Assembly: GCF_947172395.1 (NCBI RefSeq)
Contig: NC_069086.1
Span: 8,712,501-8,776,500, forward strand
DNA length: 64,000 nt
Direction: 5' to 3'
Origin: Bicyclus anynana
Taxonomy: Eukaryota; Arthropoda; Insecta; Lepidoptera; Nymphalidae
The position numbers and the translations under genes were made by a program. The notes below the pieces were generated by a model. The model had not been told where the DNA came from and searched no databases. It saw only the letters and a program-made list of their open reading frames with translations. Below are positions 10,930-21,180 of the stretch, piece after piece; the first letter of the stretch is position 1; each line of letters begins with the position of its first letter.

Positions 10930-12227
10930 TACAGGGTGCTCGGGAGTATTTCCCATAACTCTAGAGTTATATTTTTTAAGAAAAATTAATTAAAAATGTC
11001 TAAAGAGCATGTGTTCTAAAAATAATATACTATGCACAAAAATTAAGGGAGCAGAAAAAATATCCAAATTTTTGGGGGATTTTCAACAGGCTGTAACTTA
11101 TACAAAAATGGTCGTACAGCAAAAAAATAAAAAGCAAATTGTAGCTCTAAGTGTTTAGTTTTTGGATTTGGAAAATACTGTGGAACACACACATACACGT
11201 GCGCAAGCACAAAAGCGTAAATTATGACATTTTCAGAGCGAAATTCTTGCTCCTTTAATTTTTTCAAAAATTCGATCAAGTGGGAAAAAAAAACGGTTGG
11301 CTGGATTGAATTGAAACTTTGTAGGGTTTTTGTGGGTATATTGAACAGTAAAAGGCACACTTAACGTCAGTGGTTTCCGCAATATTTTTGATTGGGCGCT
11401 TGATTTTCCTAAAAACGACAAAAAGCCCTTTTTTGGATGCTTTTTCAAATTCATGTAATGATTGAAAAAAAATTTTTTTTTCAAAATTCAATTGCCAAAT
11501 TTTTGAAACCAACCTCAAAATTTCTGTGCAATCATTGGTTGCTGAGATATTGGTAATCAAAGACAAAATGATCTTTTTCCATTCAAACATCGATATCTCA
11601 GCGAGAAATGCTCGTATCGAGATTTAAAAAAAACGAAATTAAATCTGAATAAACAAGCTATCCGGTCCATATGGAGGTTGAGTCGAAAAAATTTTTTCCA
11701 CGTCCGTAGATTAAAAAAAAAACCAAAAAAAATTCGAAAATTTTTTTTCAGTGGTTTTCTTATGATTACTCGAAAAATATTTTCAAAAAAAAATTTTCAA
11801 ACTCAGATCCAAAAACTAAACACTTAGAGCTACAATTTGCTTTTTATTTTTTTGCTGTACGACCATTTTTGTATAAATTACAGCCTGTTGAAAATCCCCC
11901 AAAAATTTGGATATTTTTTTCTGCTCCCTTAATTTTTGTGCATAGTATATTTTCGGGCTAAATAAATATTTATTTTGTAAATAGATCTTAAATTGTGTCA
12001 CTTATACGCATCCTTCTAATTTTGACGTAGCCAAGTTTTACGTATTTTAAAATGCAAGGATAGATAAAGGCGCCTGTATGTATGGATAAGTGAATTTTTT
12101 TGAATTATTTTGAATGAAAACATAAAAAGATTTTATTTTTTAGTTTAAAAAATATTAGTTAAGCAGTCCAGCTCCTATAACTCGTCAACACCTTGAAGAT
12201 CTGGAAAATTCTCCCGAGCACCCTGTA
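10930..12227 (+). mobile_element. M1 MITE interrupted by M2
   Basis: The ends TACAGGGTGCTCGGGAG (10930) and CTCCCGAGCACCCTGTA (12227) are inverted repeats. With TA on both outer sides (GAGTA and TAGG) the target duplication could be TA. Without the nested 920 bp M2 it would be about 376 bp, close to the 321 bp copy at 59941-60261. No transposase is present. Confidence 0.85.
11028..11947 (+). mobile_element. M2, Tc1/mariner-like long-TIR element
   Basis: Arms of about 143 bp begin TACTATGCACAAAAATT and differ at only a few positions. TA (11026-11027) and TA (11948-11949) flank the element. The M1 sequence resumes at the second TA, which proves the insertion. ORFs up to 105 codons lie in A/T-rich sequence on both strands, overlap each other and show no transposase motif, so I do not call them genes. 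The TA target suggests the IS630-Tc1-mariner group; the family is not determined. Confidence 0.85.
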
Positions 12228-12701
12228 TAGGTATAAAATGGATCCAACGTTTCTTGTTTCTTGAGTTTCTCTGAAGCGATCCACTGATTCAGACTAACGC
12301 CTCTCTAATTGACGACCTATCCGATACAAGAATGAAAGAATTACATTATAACTAAGATGTCATAGGTTCTATACCCAGCTCGGATCGTTTTCGGATATTT
12401 TATGTCCAAAATTGGCTCAGGTTGGTATTAGCAGTAGACCTACTGGTAGTATTAGGATCGTGGGTAGAAGGGTAATAGAAATAAGAGAGGTGTAAGATGA
12501 TTATTGGGCAAAAACTATTCAAAGGTAGGAAATAGAGTGTCTTTTTAACGCTAATCCACTATCTTTGTAGAATTCGTCGTTTTTTATGACAATAGGCCAG
12601 TTGACAGTTTTTTTTTAAAGGACAAAAATATTAGTTAGACGATAGCATTTTTGACTTTTGGAAAATTTTAAAAATACATGATTTTTAAATTAATTTTCGT
12701 A
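12228..12701. other. Mostly unassigned, with one SINE trace
   Basis: It contains the SINE fragment at 12345-12440 and otherwise nothing recognisable. Confidence 0.4.
12345..12440 (+). mobile_element. SINE fragment (relative of 3999-4247)
   Basis: AGGTTCTATACCCAGCTCGG (decayed B box) is followed by TATGTCCAAAATTGGCTCAG, which matches the equivalent part of the element at 4000. Confidence 0.5.
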
Positions 12702-12806
12702 GGAAATCCTTAACTTTTTATATTATTAATTAATATCGATATATTTCGGACCCTCATTCCATGTACTGCGAAATTAATATTGTTTGTATTAAATTTGATA
12801 TGAGTC
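12702..12806. repeat. Unnamed dispersed repeat, copy 1
   Basis: AAATCCTTAACTTTTTAT, AATATCGATATATTTCGGAC, CCATGTAC and GATATGAGTCAACTAC recur in the same order at 43105-43212. No terminal structure was recognised. Confidence 0.7.
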
Positions 12807-12816
12807 AACTACCCTA

Positions 12817-13100
12817 TTAGTTAGCGTTTGACTGCGATGTCACCTGATGATAAGTGACGATGCAGTCTAATATGCAAGCGGGCTTATTTGGAAGAGGTAC
12901 AAGTTTATTCTACCCTATACCTCTGACAGTTATTACGCGGTCATACTGGAACGCTAAATCGCTTGGCGGTACGTTTATGTTGTTAGGGTGATAATTAGCC
13001 TCGGCTGAAGTCTACCACCAGACCAGACCTATAAACTAAAGTGACCCGTGCGGGGATCGGACCTAGACCTCTCTGGTGAGCCACAGCTCTACCAACTCAT
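12817..13100 (-). mobile_element. SINE-B-related element, old
   Basis: On the minus strand the head has TGAGTTGGTAGAGC (A box) and GGTCCGATCCCCGC (B box). The body shares CGCTTGGCGGTACG (plus strand) and the ATGATAAGTGACGATGCAGT segment with SINE-B. The head differs from other copies, so this is another tRNA-head variant. Confidence 0.65.
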
Positions 13101-13154
13101 TCAGTTTCAACTCATTCAACATTCAACTGATTGTTTTCTATCATTTATTTATGT

Positions 13155-13398
13155 CCTTTTTTATTTTTAACAACGTTAATACAAAATATAATACAAAACA
13201 CTATTAAAAATGTATAAAGAAAAATGCGCTGTGGGACATTTGAGTGCCCAAGCAACCGGCGGTCAGCTCCAGATTAAGGAACCTCCTTACAACACGCGTC
13301 GTCTCAAGAACTGCCTTCTGTATCCGACCCTTGATCCAGCCGTTAAGCAAAAGCTTCATAAGGTGTTGGTCGAAGCTTTTCGCTATAAGACCATTGAC
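13155..13398 (-). mobile_element. LINE 3' end, copy 2
   Basis: The reverse strand encodes the same C-terminal peptide as 9008-9136, with SFDQHLMKLLLNGWIKG and VVRRFLNLE. A 2 nt deletion near the stop puts the tail out of frame. The 63-83 codon frames on the plus strand here are antisense shadows. Confidence 0.65.
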
Positions 13399-13524
13399 TG
13401 AAACAACTACCGGAACAATAATAGTTGACTCAACGTTCCAAATGGCGGTAATCTCGTGTCAACTCGTTGAGATCATTGTTTTAATACAAACCTAAGAAAA
13501 CTTTGAAATACTAATGGCAAAGAT

Positions 13525-13602
13525 GATTTATAACGCACTAGTGAGCCAGTGCATTATAAATCACCTAAAAACCAATTGGATCGTTGTATCCAATTGGTTT
13601 TT
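13525..13602. repeat. Two adjacent hairpins
   Basis: The first hairpin pairs GATTTATAACGCACT with AGTGCATTATAAATC (13525-13562, one mismatch). The second pairs AAAAACCAATTGGAT (13567-13581) with ATCCAATTGGTTTTT (13588-13602), 15 of 15 bp with a 6 nt loop. This looks like a palindromic MITE remnant. Confidence 0.75.
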
Positions 13603-13741
13603 AATTAGTGGACCCAATTTCTAAAACAATTAATTATTCTTATCAGTCTAATAAAGAGTTTTTGGGGGCAAAACAAACTCAATCAAGTACGAGTAGATTC
13701 ATTGGCAAATTTACCTTATATTATAGAGATTATACGACTCT

Positions 13742-14362
13742 AATTCAAATTCAAAATTCATTTATTTCAAGTAGGCTCAGTTTACAAGCACTTTTGACAC
13801 GTCAGTTGACTATTTGTAAAGATTTTACCACCGGTTCGGAAGGCAGGTTCTGCTGAGAAGATACCGGCAAGAAACTCAACAGTTGCTCTTTTGAAAAAGT
13901 CATACAGTATTACAATTTACATTTGATAACAATTAAATTACAATTTCTTATAGTTTTATTTCCTGTGTGAAGGTGGAAGCTGATCCAATGGCCTCCATGC
14001 ACCTTTGTCGTTAAGGAACTCATCAATAGTGTAGTAACCTTGACTAAGTATATGTTTTTTAACACATTGCTTAAAGTTGTGCATTGGCAAGTCCATCACA
14101 GTCTTGGGGATCTTGTTATAGAAGAGTACACCCAAACCCACAAAAGATTTTTTAACTCTTTGGAGACGATATGCAGAAATAACTAACTTATGCCCGTGTC
14201 TAGTAAGACGTGGGTTTAGATCTCCTTTTCGTTTGTACAAATTAATATTTTGTCTCACATAAACTATACTGTTATATATATACTGACAGGCTACTGTTAA
14301 AATGCCTATTTCTTTAAACTTTTGACGAAGGGACTCGCGTGATTTTAGTTGATATATTGCTT
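13742..14362 (-). mobile_element. CR1/Jockey-like LINE, 5'-truncated
   Basis: On the minus strand an open frame runs from about 14360 to a stop near 13956 (about 135 residues). It contains SRESLRQKFKEIGIL, then GVLFYNKIPKTVMDLP, FKQCVKKHIL and YYTIDEFLND. This is the pattern at the very C-terminus of the reverse-transcriptase ORF of CR1/Jockey-group non-LTR retrotransposons. A 3' UTR of about 215 nt follows, ending AATAAATGAATTTTGAATTT. A stop lies directly upstream of 14360, where the element is truncated. The frame is free of internal stops, so the insertion is fairly recent. Confidence 0.82.
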
Positions 14363-15076
14363 ACTCGTATACACAGAATACATAATATAAACAAGTATAA
14401 CGTAGAACTGAATATAAGCATTGATTTCTTTGTGAAATTTCATTTCACGAATTCAAGCAGGCTCTTATTAAAGTATTTTATTTGACTGATATGATATGTG
14501 TTTCATTCCTAACTCTATGGACACAGAATGGTCTGCTGTAAAGCCGACCAATCAGGGGCAAGTTCGGACAGTTGACGATTTAAGATTACAATATATTGAT
14601 TAACGGTCTCACTTCCGATATATTACAATATACCGAAAAATAACACGTTAAATTGTAATCAGTATTTTCAGTTCACAATATGACGGTAGATTATAATATC
14701 ATGAGTGAGATTATAAATTAACGTATTTTACAATTTAACGGTAACATATACAATTAAACGTATTAATGTTTTGTTTAATATTTTAAAAGTTAAATAACAT
14801 ATATGATAGTAGTATAACTAAAATAGTATGAAATAGATATCAAACTGTAAATAGAAACCATTTATCTTACTTTTAATATAATTTATATTTGAACCGTAGT
14901 GGCAGGGTGGAAGGAAGTTATTTATTGGCATTCCCGTCTCTAGGGCCCTTTGTCGTAGATGAGTTAGGTTCACCGTTTTTCGGGTAACGAAACTATTAAA
15001 GGTGAAAGACTCTGACGTCTATGTCATAAGGGAGAAAAAGCTTTCTTCAATCATTTTCTTGTTTATAAACAACAAG
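14363..15076. other. Unassigned sequence
   Basis: AT-rich. GGGCCCTTTGTCG near 14944 is a local GC-rich spot. No gene or repeat recognised. Confidence 0.4.
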
Positions 15077-15190
15077 CAAACGCCCCGCGGTTTCATTCGA
15101 GTATTTCCCGTTCGTGTGGGAATACGGGGATATACTATGACACTAGAAAAAATCAAAATTGGTTCAGGTTCAGTTTAGGTTCAGTTTCAA
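15077..15190 (-). mobile_element. H3 Helitron-like fragment, 3' part
   Basis: ACGCCCCGCGGTTTCATTCG and CCCGTTCGTGTGGGAATACG, then TCAAAATTGGTTCAGG, are the reverse complement of the H3 3' half. The 5' half is missing. Confidence 0.65.
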
Positions 15191-15357
15191 AACAAGAGTG
15201 TGTTTTGCTGTTCCGTCAACTACTTACTCGTTCTATTAATTATATTACTTCATTATTACTAATTAGATACTATTTGATCATCAAACTTCCAAAGCATTAT
15301 CACTCTCATAATGATCAGATGGGCTCAGTTATAAATCTTTTTACAAATCAATTTTAT

Positions 15358-15515
15358 TTTTACAAACGCTTCACAAACGCTTGGAAATCTAAAAAAATGT
15401 AGGGGAAAATGACAGTAGGAGTTGTAAGTTATTGATAGGTCACGTGATCAACTTATGAATCGGGTATGACATTCTCATATATTTTCTACTGTTCGAAGCG
15501 TTAGAGTTTGTAGAA
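15358..15515. mobile_element. M3 palindromic MITE, copy 1
   Basis: The left arm (TACAAACGCTTCACAAACGC, AAAAAAATGTAGGGGAAAAT, GACA) and right arm (TGACATTC, ATATTTTCT, TTCGAAGCGTTAGAGTTTGT) are complementary. The centre contains AGGTCACGTGATCA. Copies at 54528 and 56320 share the arms and the GATCAC/GTGATC-type centre. Confidence 0.65.
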
Positions 15516-15758
15516 TTGACGGCTTTGAGAGCTTTTTAAAAGCATAGACGAACCATTTCACTACTAAGATTTAATTAAATGAAAAATCAAATTTTAAGTG
15601 AACCACGGTGAGAGTTGAACTCTGGGTATGTAGCCGACTTAAACATCAATTCTCTTTCTACAAACGCTAACTCTTCGAAGACTAAAAAATGTTTTTTTGT
15701 AATACACCCTACCCTCTTTAAAATAAATCACTGGACTAATGAGCTAGCTATAATCACA
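15516..15758. repeat. Flank with solo M3 arm
   Basis: TCTACAAACGCTAACTCTTC and GACTAAAAAATGT at 15657-15692 repeat one arm of M3 without the other. The rest is unassigned. Confidence 0.4.
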
Positions 15759-15991
15759 TCACACTAATATTATAAAGGCGAAAGTTTGTGTGTAAGTGTG
15801 AAAGTGTGTAAGTATGGTTGTTCCTCTTTTACGCAGCGACTACTGAAGCGATTTGGCTGAAATTTGGAATGGAAATAGATTTTACTCTGGATTAACAAAT
15901 AGGCTATTTTTCATTTCGGAAAAATCCATGGTTGCCGCGGGATTTGTGAAAAACTGAATTCCACGCGGACGAAGTCGCGGGCGTCCGGTAG
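15759..15991 (+). mobile_element. H1 Helitron-like element
   Basis: TCACACTAATATTATAAAGG to GCGGGCGTCCGGTAG. The final CTAG has mutated to GTAG. The interior has the family core (GCGATTTGGCTGAAATTTGG, CCATGGTTGCCGCGGGATTT). The 3' hairpin is GCGGACG/CGTCCG. It is non-coding. Confidence 0.87.
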
Positions 15992-16723
15992 TTTTAATAT
16001 AAATGTGTTAAGTTTAGATAACATATAGGAGAGCTTCCTGCTGTGACTGATATAAGTTATTACCTTTAAGTGTTCGATCAATGAATTAAATCATAATTTT
16101 TTTCCTGTTATTTTGTTTGCTGTGATTTAGAATAAACAATGTAGGTATATATTATACAAAAGCGATGTTATTAATGACGTAATCGTGTATTTTTATAAGA
16201 AAAAATCGCTTGTCACACGCGTAAGTGACTAAGCATGTAGCGCAAAAATCTTTTATAAGCTTCTCCATTAAATAACCATGTTTTAAGGAAAGATATGTAA
16301 TTGGTATAAATGTTAAACTTCCAAAAGATTTTCTTTTGTAAGTTATGTATAGCTAAGTATATTTTTTAATAAAATCCTTTAGTTTAAACGCAAATATATA
16401 AAACAGCGCTTCTTTGGCTGACTTTGAGAATTATTTTTATACATTATGTATAGAAATTTTCATTTTCTTAGAGTAAGTACCTACCTAGTAGAAAATTATG
16501 AATTTTTATTAGTCAATAAAATAGTTGTCAAAAAGTTGCTAAAATTAGATGTTCACATGATCGATCAGGCCACAGTAGTTCGATAAGTAACATTGCTTGT
16601 CTCAATTATCAAGTTCAACAAAATCGGACCAGCAATTTTTTCAAGTTGCCTCTCATCTCACGAACTTAAAATTGATGCCGGATATCTATAATGTGTGGTA
16701 CCTATCTTAAGCCACATATTTTT
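15992..16723. other. Unassigned sequence
   Basis: No gene or repeat recognised. Confidence 0.45.
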
Positions 16724-17050
16724 GACAGCCTCCGTGGCGCAGTGGTATACGCGGTGGATTTACAAGACAGAGGTCCTGGGTTCGATTCCCGGCTGGGCCA
16801 ATTGAGGTTTTCTTAATTGGTCCAGGTGGTGGGAGGCTTCGGCCGTGGCTAGTTATCATCCTACCGACAAAGACATACCGCCAAAAGATTTAGCGTTCCG
16901 GTACGATGTAGTGTAGAAACCGAAAGGGGTTTGAATAACCTAACAAAACCTAACAAGCTAGCCCGCTTCCATCTCAGATTGTGTCATCACTTACCATCAG
17001 GTGAGATTGTAATTAAGAGCTAACTTGTAAAGAATGAAAAAAAAAAAAAT
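16724..17050 (+). mobile_element. SINE-B, full length
   Basis: The head GCCTCCGTGGCGCAGTGG carries the A box and CTGGGTTCGATTCCCGGC the B box. The body contains GGGAGGCTTCGGCCGTGGCT, AAGACATACCGCCAA and CATCACTTACCATCAGG. It ends TAACTTGTAAAGAATGAAAA and a poly(A) run. This is the best-preserved plus-strand copy and serves as the reference for the partial copies. Confidence 0.9.
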
Positions 17051-17663
17051 TTTATAATTCGTATTAAGAACCGTAATATAAAGACATAGCTAGAGATGCT
17101 GCTGTAATACTAGTCAGTATATTATATTAAACAGTTCTCACTCGATAAATACAAAATTATAATTTTGTCTAACAGGAAAAATTAATAATGTTGTTGAAAA
17201 CATGATAAAGTTGCCTTATATGAACTAGCTCACGATTGCGCATTAATTTTCACGCAATCGTTGCAACCTTAAAACACGTGTGATGTGGGCGGAGTGTGAA
17301 CATATCACACGATGATGTCATAAACTCGCCACTCCACTATCTTTGTCACCCTTACACGAAAAGGATCCTAACTCCGCCAAGAATAACACTGCTCTATTGT
17401 GGTTCTGTTATGCAAGACCGGTATGTACTTACAATCCATTCATGAAGTGTTAAATATCCTCACACAAAAATAGTAACAACTGTTTATGAATTGCACTGGC
17501 TTGTAAATGCCCTTGTAGAGCATGTACTCGCGATTTTTTTTTAAATATGTTTAACAATCCACTGTTTACCTTATTAATTAGTGTCTATGCGAACATCACT
17601 ACAATCTTTCTGTCACTTCACTATGTTTACACTTTTAATTATATCGGAATCGAAAGGTTTTTT
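17051..17663. other. Unassigned sequence
   Basis: No gene or repeat recognised. GTGATGTGGGCGGAGTGTG near 17280 stands out only by base composition. Confidence 0.4.
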
Positions 17664-17890
17664 TTTAAATAACCAGTTCGTCGCGCGCGTATGATCGCTC
17701 AGCATGCGCGGGCGAGGCACTATGAGGCACGAGGCGCAGGCTGCGCGGGAGGGTCCCCTCCCCCCTCCGGGCAAGGCTGCCCCGACGCAATGGCATTCCA
17801 TCTGTGACGACAACCTGCCCATTTATGTCTTTGGACATGGTTGACGGCCAGCGGCCATATGGTGTCTTCCAGTTGATTATCTCTTTCAAT
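17664..17890 (-). other. GC-rich patch with open minus-strand frames
   Basis: Between about 17677 and 17800 the base composition changes to strongly GC-rich with many CpGs (GTCGCGCGCG, GCATGCGCGGGCGAGG), unlike its flanks. Two overlapping minus-strand frames (70-75 codons) cross it. The upstream part reads NWKTPYGRWPSTMSKDING before entering GC-rich low-complexity sequence. I do not recognise the product. It could be a decayed exon, the end of a transposon ORF or a CpG-rich promoter. Confidence 0.3.
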
Positions 17891-18340
17891 GGGGCACTGT
17901 AATGGTTGTAAATTGCTTCAAGGTGTGGGATAATAATGGTAGAACTAACTGTCGAACGGAATCCCGTGGTAATTTATAGTATTCAATGCAGGCACAGTTA
18001 ACTATTTATTTAAAGCGTTGGTTTTTGCCAATGTTGTGATTATGTAAGTATTGAATTGTAATAGAAATGTATAATGACACTAATAAGTAAATGAATATCA
18101 TAAAAAATTAATAATAATGATTATAGGTTCTATACAACAGCCTTTCTTGATGAATACAGTTTACCAATAAACAAATTAAAAATGAGGGTATAAATCACTA
18201 GTCATTTCACACTTAATAATAATTATAATTTACGTGTTCATAAATTAGGGTTATATTTTATTAGTTAGGGTTATATATTGTATATAACATTTTCTAAAGA
18301 ATCCATACAGGATTTAAAATAGTTAAGTTATAAAATGACA
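17891..18340. other. Unassigned sequence
   Basis: AT-rich, with no gene or repeat recognised. Confidence 0.45.
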
Positions 18341-18566
18341 CTAGCAGAAATATCTGCAGTTCACCCCAGCAGTTCCAATTCCCGTAGTAATACGGGCATA
18401 AAATATATGTTATGATACAAATAACGTGGCTTACAGTAGGTAAAAGAATTTAAATACATACAATACAATAAATAAGATTACTTATTGTAAGCCACGAGAG
18501 ATCTAGATCCAGAGATTGCCCCTTACGACCTCGAAAACTATATCTCTTTATAATATTTAGTATAGA
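18341..18566 (-). mobile_element. H3 Helitron-like element with internal hairpin
   Basis: Minus-strand TC..TAAATATTATAAAGAG start (18566) to CTAG (18341). The core AATCTCTGGATCTAGATC, with GCCCGTATTACTACGGG near the 3' end, places it in H3. Inside it, 18425-18443 and 18478-18496 are complementary over 19 bp with two mismatches around a 34 nt loop. The second arm is extra relative to the other copies. Confidence 0.72.
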
Positions 18567-19270
18567 TTATTATTAATTAGTAATTTAATATGTTGATACC
18601 AATTAATTCTTTCTTATTATGAGTCACTTATAGAAATATAACTTCTCGTTTAAGTCGATATAATATCTAATTTTAATTAAATAATTAATAATTATTAACT
18701 ACAGGCCTAAATCAGGTAACAATAATAAATTAACATGAAAGTTATACGTCGGTCAACCACTAAATCAGAGTTCAAAACGCAATATCACAAACACCTCCGT
18801 AATCCTTCAATAGTAGTGAGCATTTGAAGCCCTAAATCCGCTTGTTCACTGATGAATTCTAAATGTACCCTTTATTAAGTTCACTTTGAACATATATTCA
18901 CAAGTATCCGAACACTGCATATAATTATACGAGCATCCGAACAATACGGTATTTCATATGGTTGAAGTGATACAACATGCCCCACTGAATGGGATATGCA
19001 CAGTATTCTAACTCGTGAATAAATTTGCATGGATGAGTGACAACCTTCCTTCCAGTATAGGTAGATGAAAACTGATTCTTAGTTATTACAAAAACTGAAA
19101 CAGTAGGTAGGTACTATTTAAAGCTAATTAATAGTTTCAATGTAAAAAAAGAGTTTGTACGAGTAGTCAAGGGCTAACTTGTAGAGAGAAAAAAAATATT
19201 TACGATAGGTACGCCTTGAATTAATAAATCACTAGGCTAGGCACCGACTTCAAAGTGATCAATAGGTAGA
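18567..19270. other. Unassigned sequence
   Basis: CTAACTCGTGAATAAATTTG near 19010 recurs near 20087 with a similar flank (ATGG.TGA), so a small dispersed repeat is likely. Otherwise nothing is recognised. Confidence 0.4.
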
Positions 19271-19351
19271 AAATATTGTTTCATAGGTACGTTAACGTTT
19301 TGAAGTCTGTTGTATTTTTTTTTTTTAATAAATGGATGGTTGCTGCCCACA

Positions 19352-19593
19352 GCGTGGAAACCGCTATTTCTTTATTGTCACATACAACAAACTTGGAACA
19401 AGATAGCATTAGTTCGGTTTGCTTACAAGAAGACGAGTCTAATGAAGATGACATTAATGAACCGTCGGAGAGTGTAACGGAACCTTCACTCCCCACCACT
19501 CAACCCCTCTCCGCGCGCGCAATGCGTGCAGCAGCGCGTCGCGCAGCCGCTTCGCAGTTTGGATCGAGCCGCGATGCAAGAACCAGCTCATGA
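19352..19593 (+). pseudogene. Unrecognised ORF end, acidic then Arg/Ala-rich
   Basis: A frame open to a TGA at 19591-19593 has a hydrophilic acidic segment (EDESNEDDINEPSESVTEP), then a Pro/Thr stretch, then the basic tail ARAMRAAARRAAASQFGSSR. Codons in the tail are GC-rich (GCGCGCGCA), unlike the surroundings. A pyrimidine run and CCCACAG at 19345-19351 could be a splice acceptor. The following sequence GGGTTCGAAACTAGTCGGGC looks like a repeat 3' region. I favour the 3' end of a retrotransposon ORF over a host exon, with low certainty. Confidence 0.35.
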
Positions 19594-19694
19594 CTAAGGG
19601 CCCCGTATGGGTTCGAAACTAGTCGGGCATACTCCGACTTAATATCACGTGAGTTTTAGCCGTGTTTCATAATCAATTAATATAAAAAATTATA

Positions 19695-19745
19695 TTCATA
19701 TGAAATTCAAGCATAGCTCATGCAAGAGGTCTATGTCCAGCAGTC
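19695..19745 (+). mobile_element. RTE-type LINE 3' scrap
   Basis: CATGCAAGAGGTCTATGTCC and AGCAGTCGATAGG resemble the last codons and UTR of the RTE ends at 29748 and 22842 (TATGTCCAGCAGTGGACATC). Only this short piece remains. Confidence 0.4.
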
Positions 19746-19888
19746 GATAGGATAAGGTAAGGTAAGGTATAGTCCTTATGTAATTAGCGTGAGTTTGCAA
19801 AGGACTTCTTAACACGATTTCAAACTGCGTCACTGTGGATAAGGGGATATATAATTATAAACGTACCCAAATACTGTTATAAAAGAAT

Positions 19889-19941
19889 TAGTTAAATAAT
19901 AAAACTGCTCCTATTTTTTTAGCGGTTTTATTATTTAACTA
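19889..19941. repeat. Long hairpin, 21 bp arms
   Basis: 19889-19909 and 19921-19941 are complementary at 20 of 21 positions. The exception is a T opposite a G, which would pair as G:U in RNA. The loop is 11 nt and T-rich. Confidence 0.75.
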
Positions 19942-20951
19942 GTTTGCTCAGTAAAAATATGTAAAGCGAATTCTTTCCTTTTTCTCTAACCAAAAAATAT
20001 ATGACCGCTATAAAATTCTAATATATGGGTAACGTGATTCTAGTCAAGCGATAGGATCCGTTGGCTGGAGAATCACCTAACTCGTGAATAAATTTGAATG
20101 GGTGAACAGACGACGACAACATTTGGCCTACGGACACAGGTGCAATTCTACGTGACAAAAATTTGGCTTGGTCCGAAAAATGGTTTGTAACTTCTGAGAG
20201 GACCGCTTGGTTTTTGAAGTGCTAATTTTGCCGAAATCAGCATTGAAAATCTTATTTCCAGTGATATAAAAATTTTACACACTTGTAAGAGACGAAAACA
20301 TTATTTTTATATACCTAGTCATCGTATTATGTGTTATATTATATGGTAATAACCAACGATATTTTATACTAGAGACATGGCACTAGCGCATCAAAACTGA
20401 GGCAAAACGTTTGCGCTAAAACACGGAGTGCGCCAGGCCTGACTGCGCGAAGATCACTGAGAAATGAAAATCTCTTAGAGTGTGAGTTACGAGCATATTG
20501 CCATTATAAAAATTCTGAAATAATGTTGTCAGCTAATAAAATAATTACATTTTTAAATAATAAATTCCTTAAAAATGCGGGTAAAAAAAAAAATTATAGG
20601 ATTTAAGCCCTATAAATTATGTTCTTTTAAGATAAAAATAAGTTCTGCTAAGTTGACAATCGGAATAAAGGCCCAGCCTCCATACAAAACTAATCCTCAA
20701 AGTCACTTAGTCAATGTACTATATAAATAAAATCAGGAACCGCACTCGCAGTTCCAACAAAATTAGATTTAAAGTAAAACAGTTAGGAACATGAAAAATA
20801 TAATTCCTTAGTGTCAAGTAAACGGAACGAACGCTTCGCGCCATATCTACGTCTTCACTCGTATGCTATTTTCCCGTAGTCTACTTCTACGTTGCATGAC
20901 AAATGGCTTGTCTCAAACAATCACGTCACGCACGAGATAGTTAAAATATTT
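19942..20951. other. Unassigned sequence, 1 kb
   Basis: It contains the second copy of the CTAACTCGTGAATAAATTTG segment (20087). No gene recognised. Confidence 0.4.
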
Positions 20952-21180
20952 AGGCTGACGGGAGGCTTCGGCCGTGGTTAGTTAGTTAGGTAGTTAGTTA
21001 GTAGTCACCCGACAAAGACGAACCGCCAAGCGATTTAGCGATGTCGTGTAGAAACCGAAAGGAGTGTGGATTTTCATCCTCTTCCTAAGTAACAAGTTAG
21101 CTTCCATCTTAGATTGCATCATCACTTACCATCAGCTGAGATTGTAGTCAAGAGCTAACTTGTAAATAATAAAAAAAAAA
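20952..21180 (+). mobile_element. SINE-B, head missing
   Basis: It begins GGGAGGCTTCGGCCGTGGTT and runs through CGCCAAGCGATTTAGCGATG to AACTTGTAAATAATAAAAAA. A small expansion of TTAGTTAGGTAGTTAG occurs near 20990. It is 5'-truncated, as expected from incomplete reverse transcription. Confidence 0.85.

Noticed and set aside
11043..11590. Three overlapping minus-strand ORFs of 83-105 codons
   Set aside because: They lie inside M2, overlap in different frames, partly encode the terminal inverted repeat and show no transposase motif.
16724..16800. tRNA gene at the head of SINE-B
   Set aside because: A and B boxes are present, but the same head recurs in several copies joined to the SINE body, and no acceptor stem closes.
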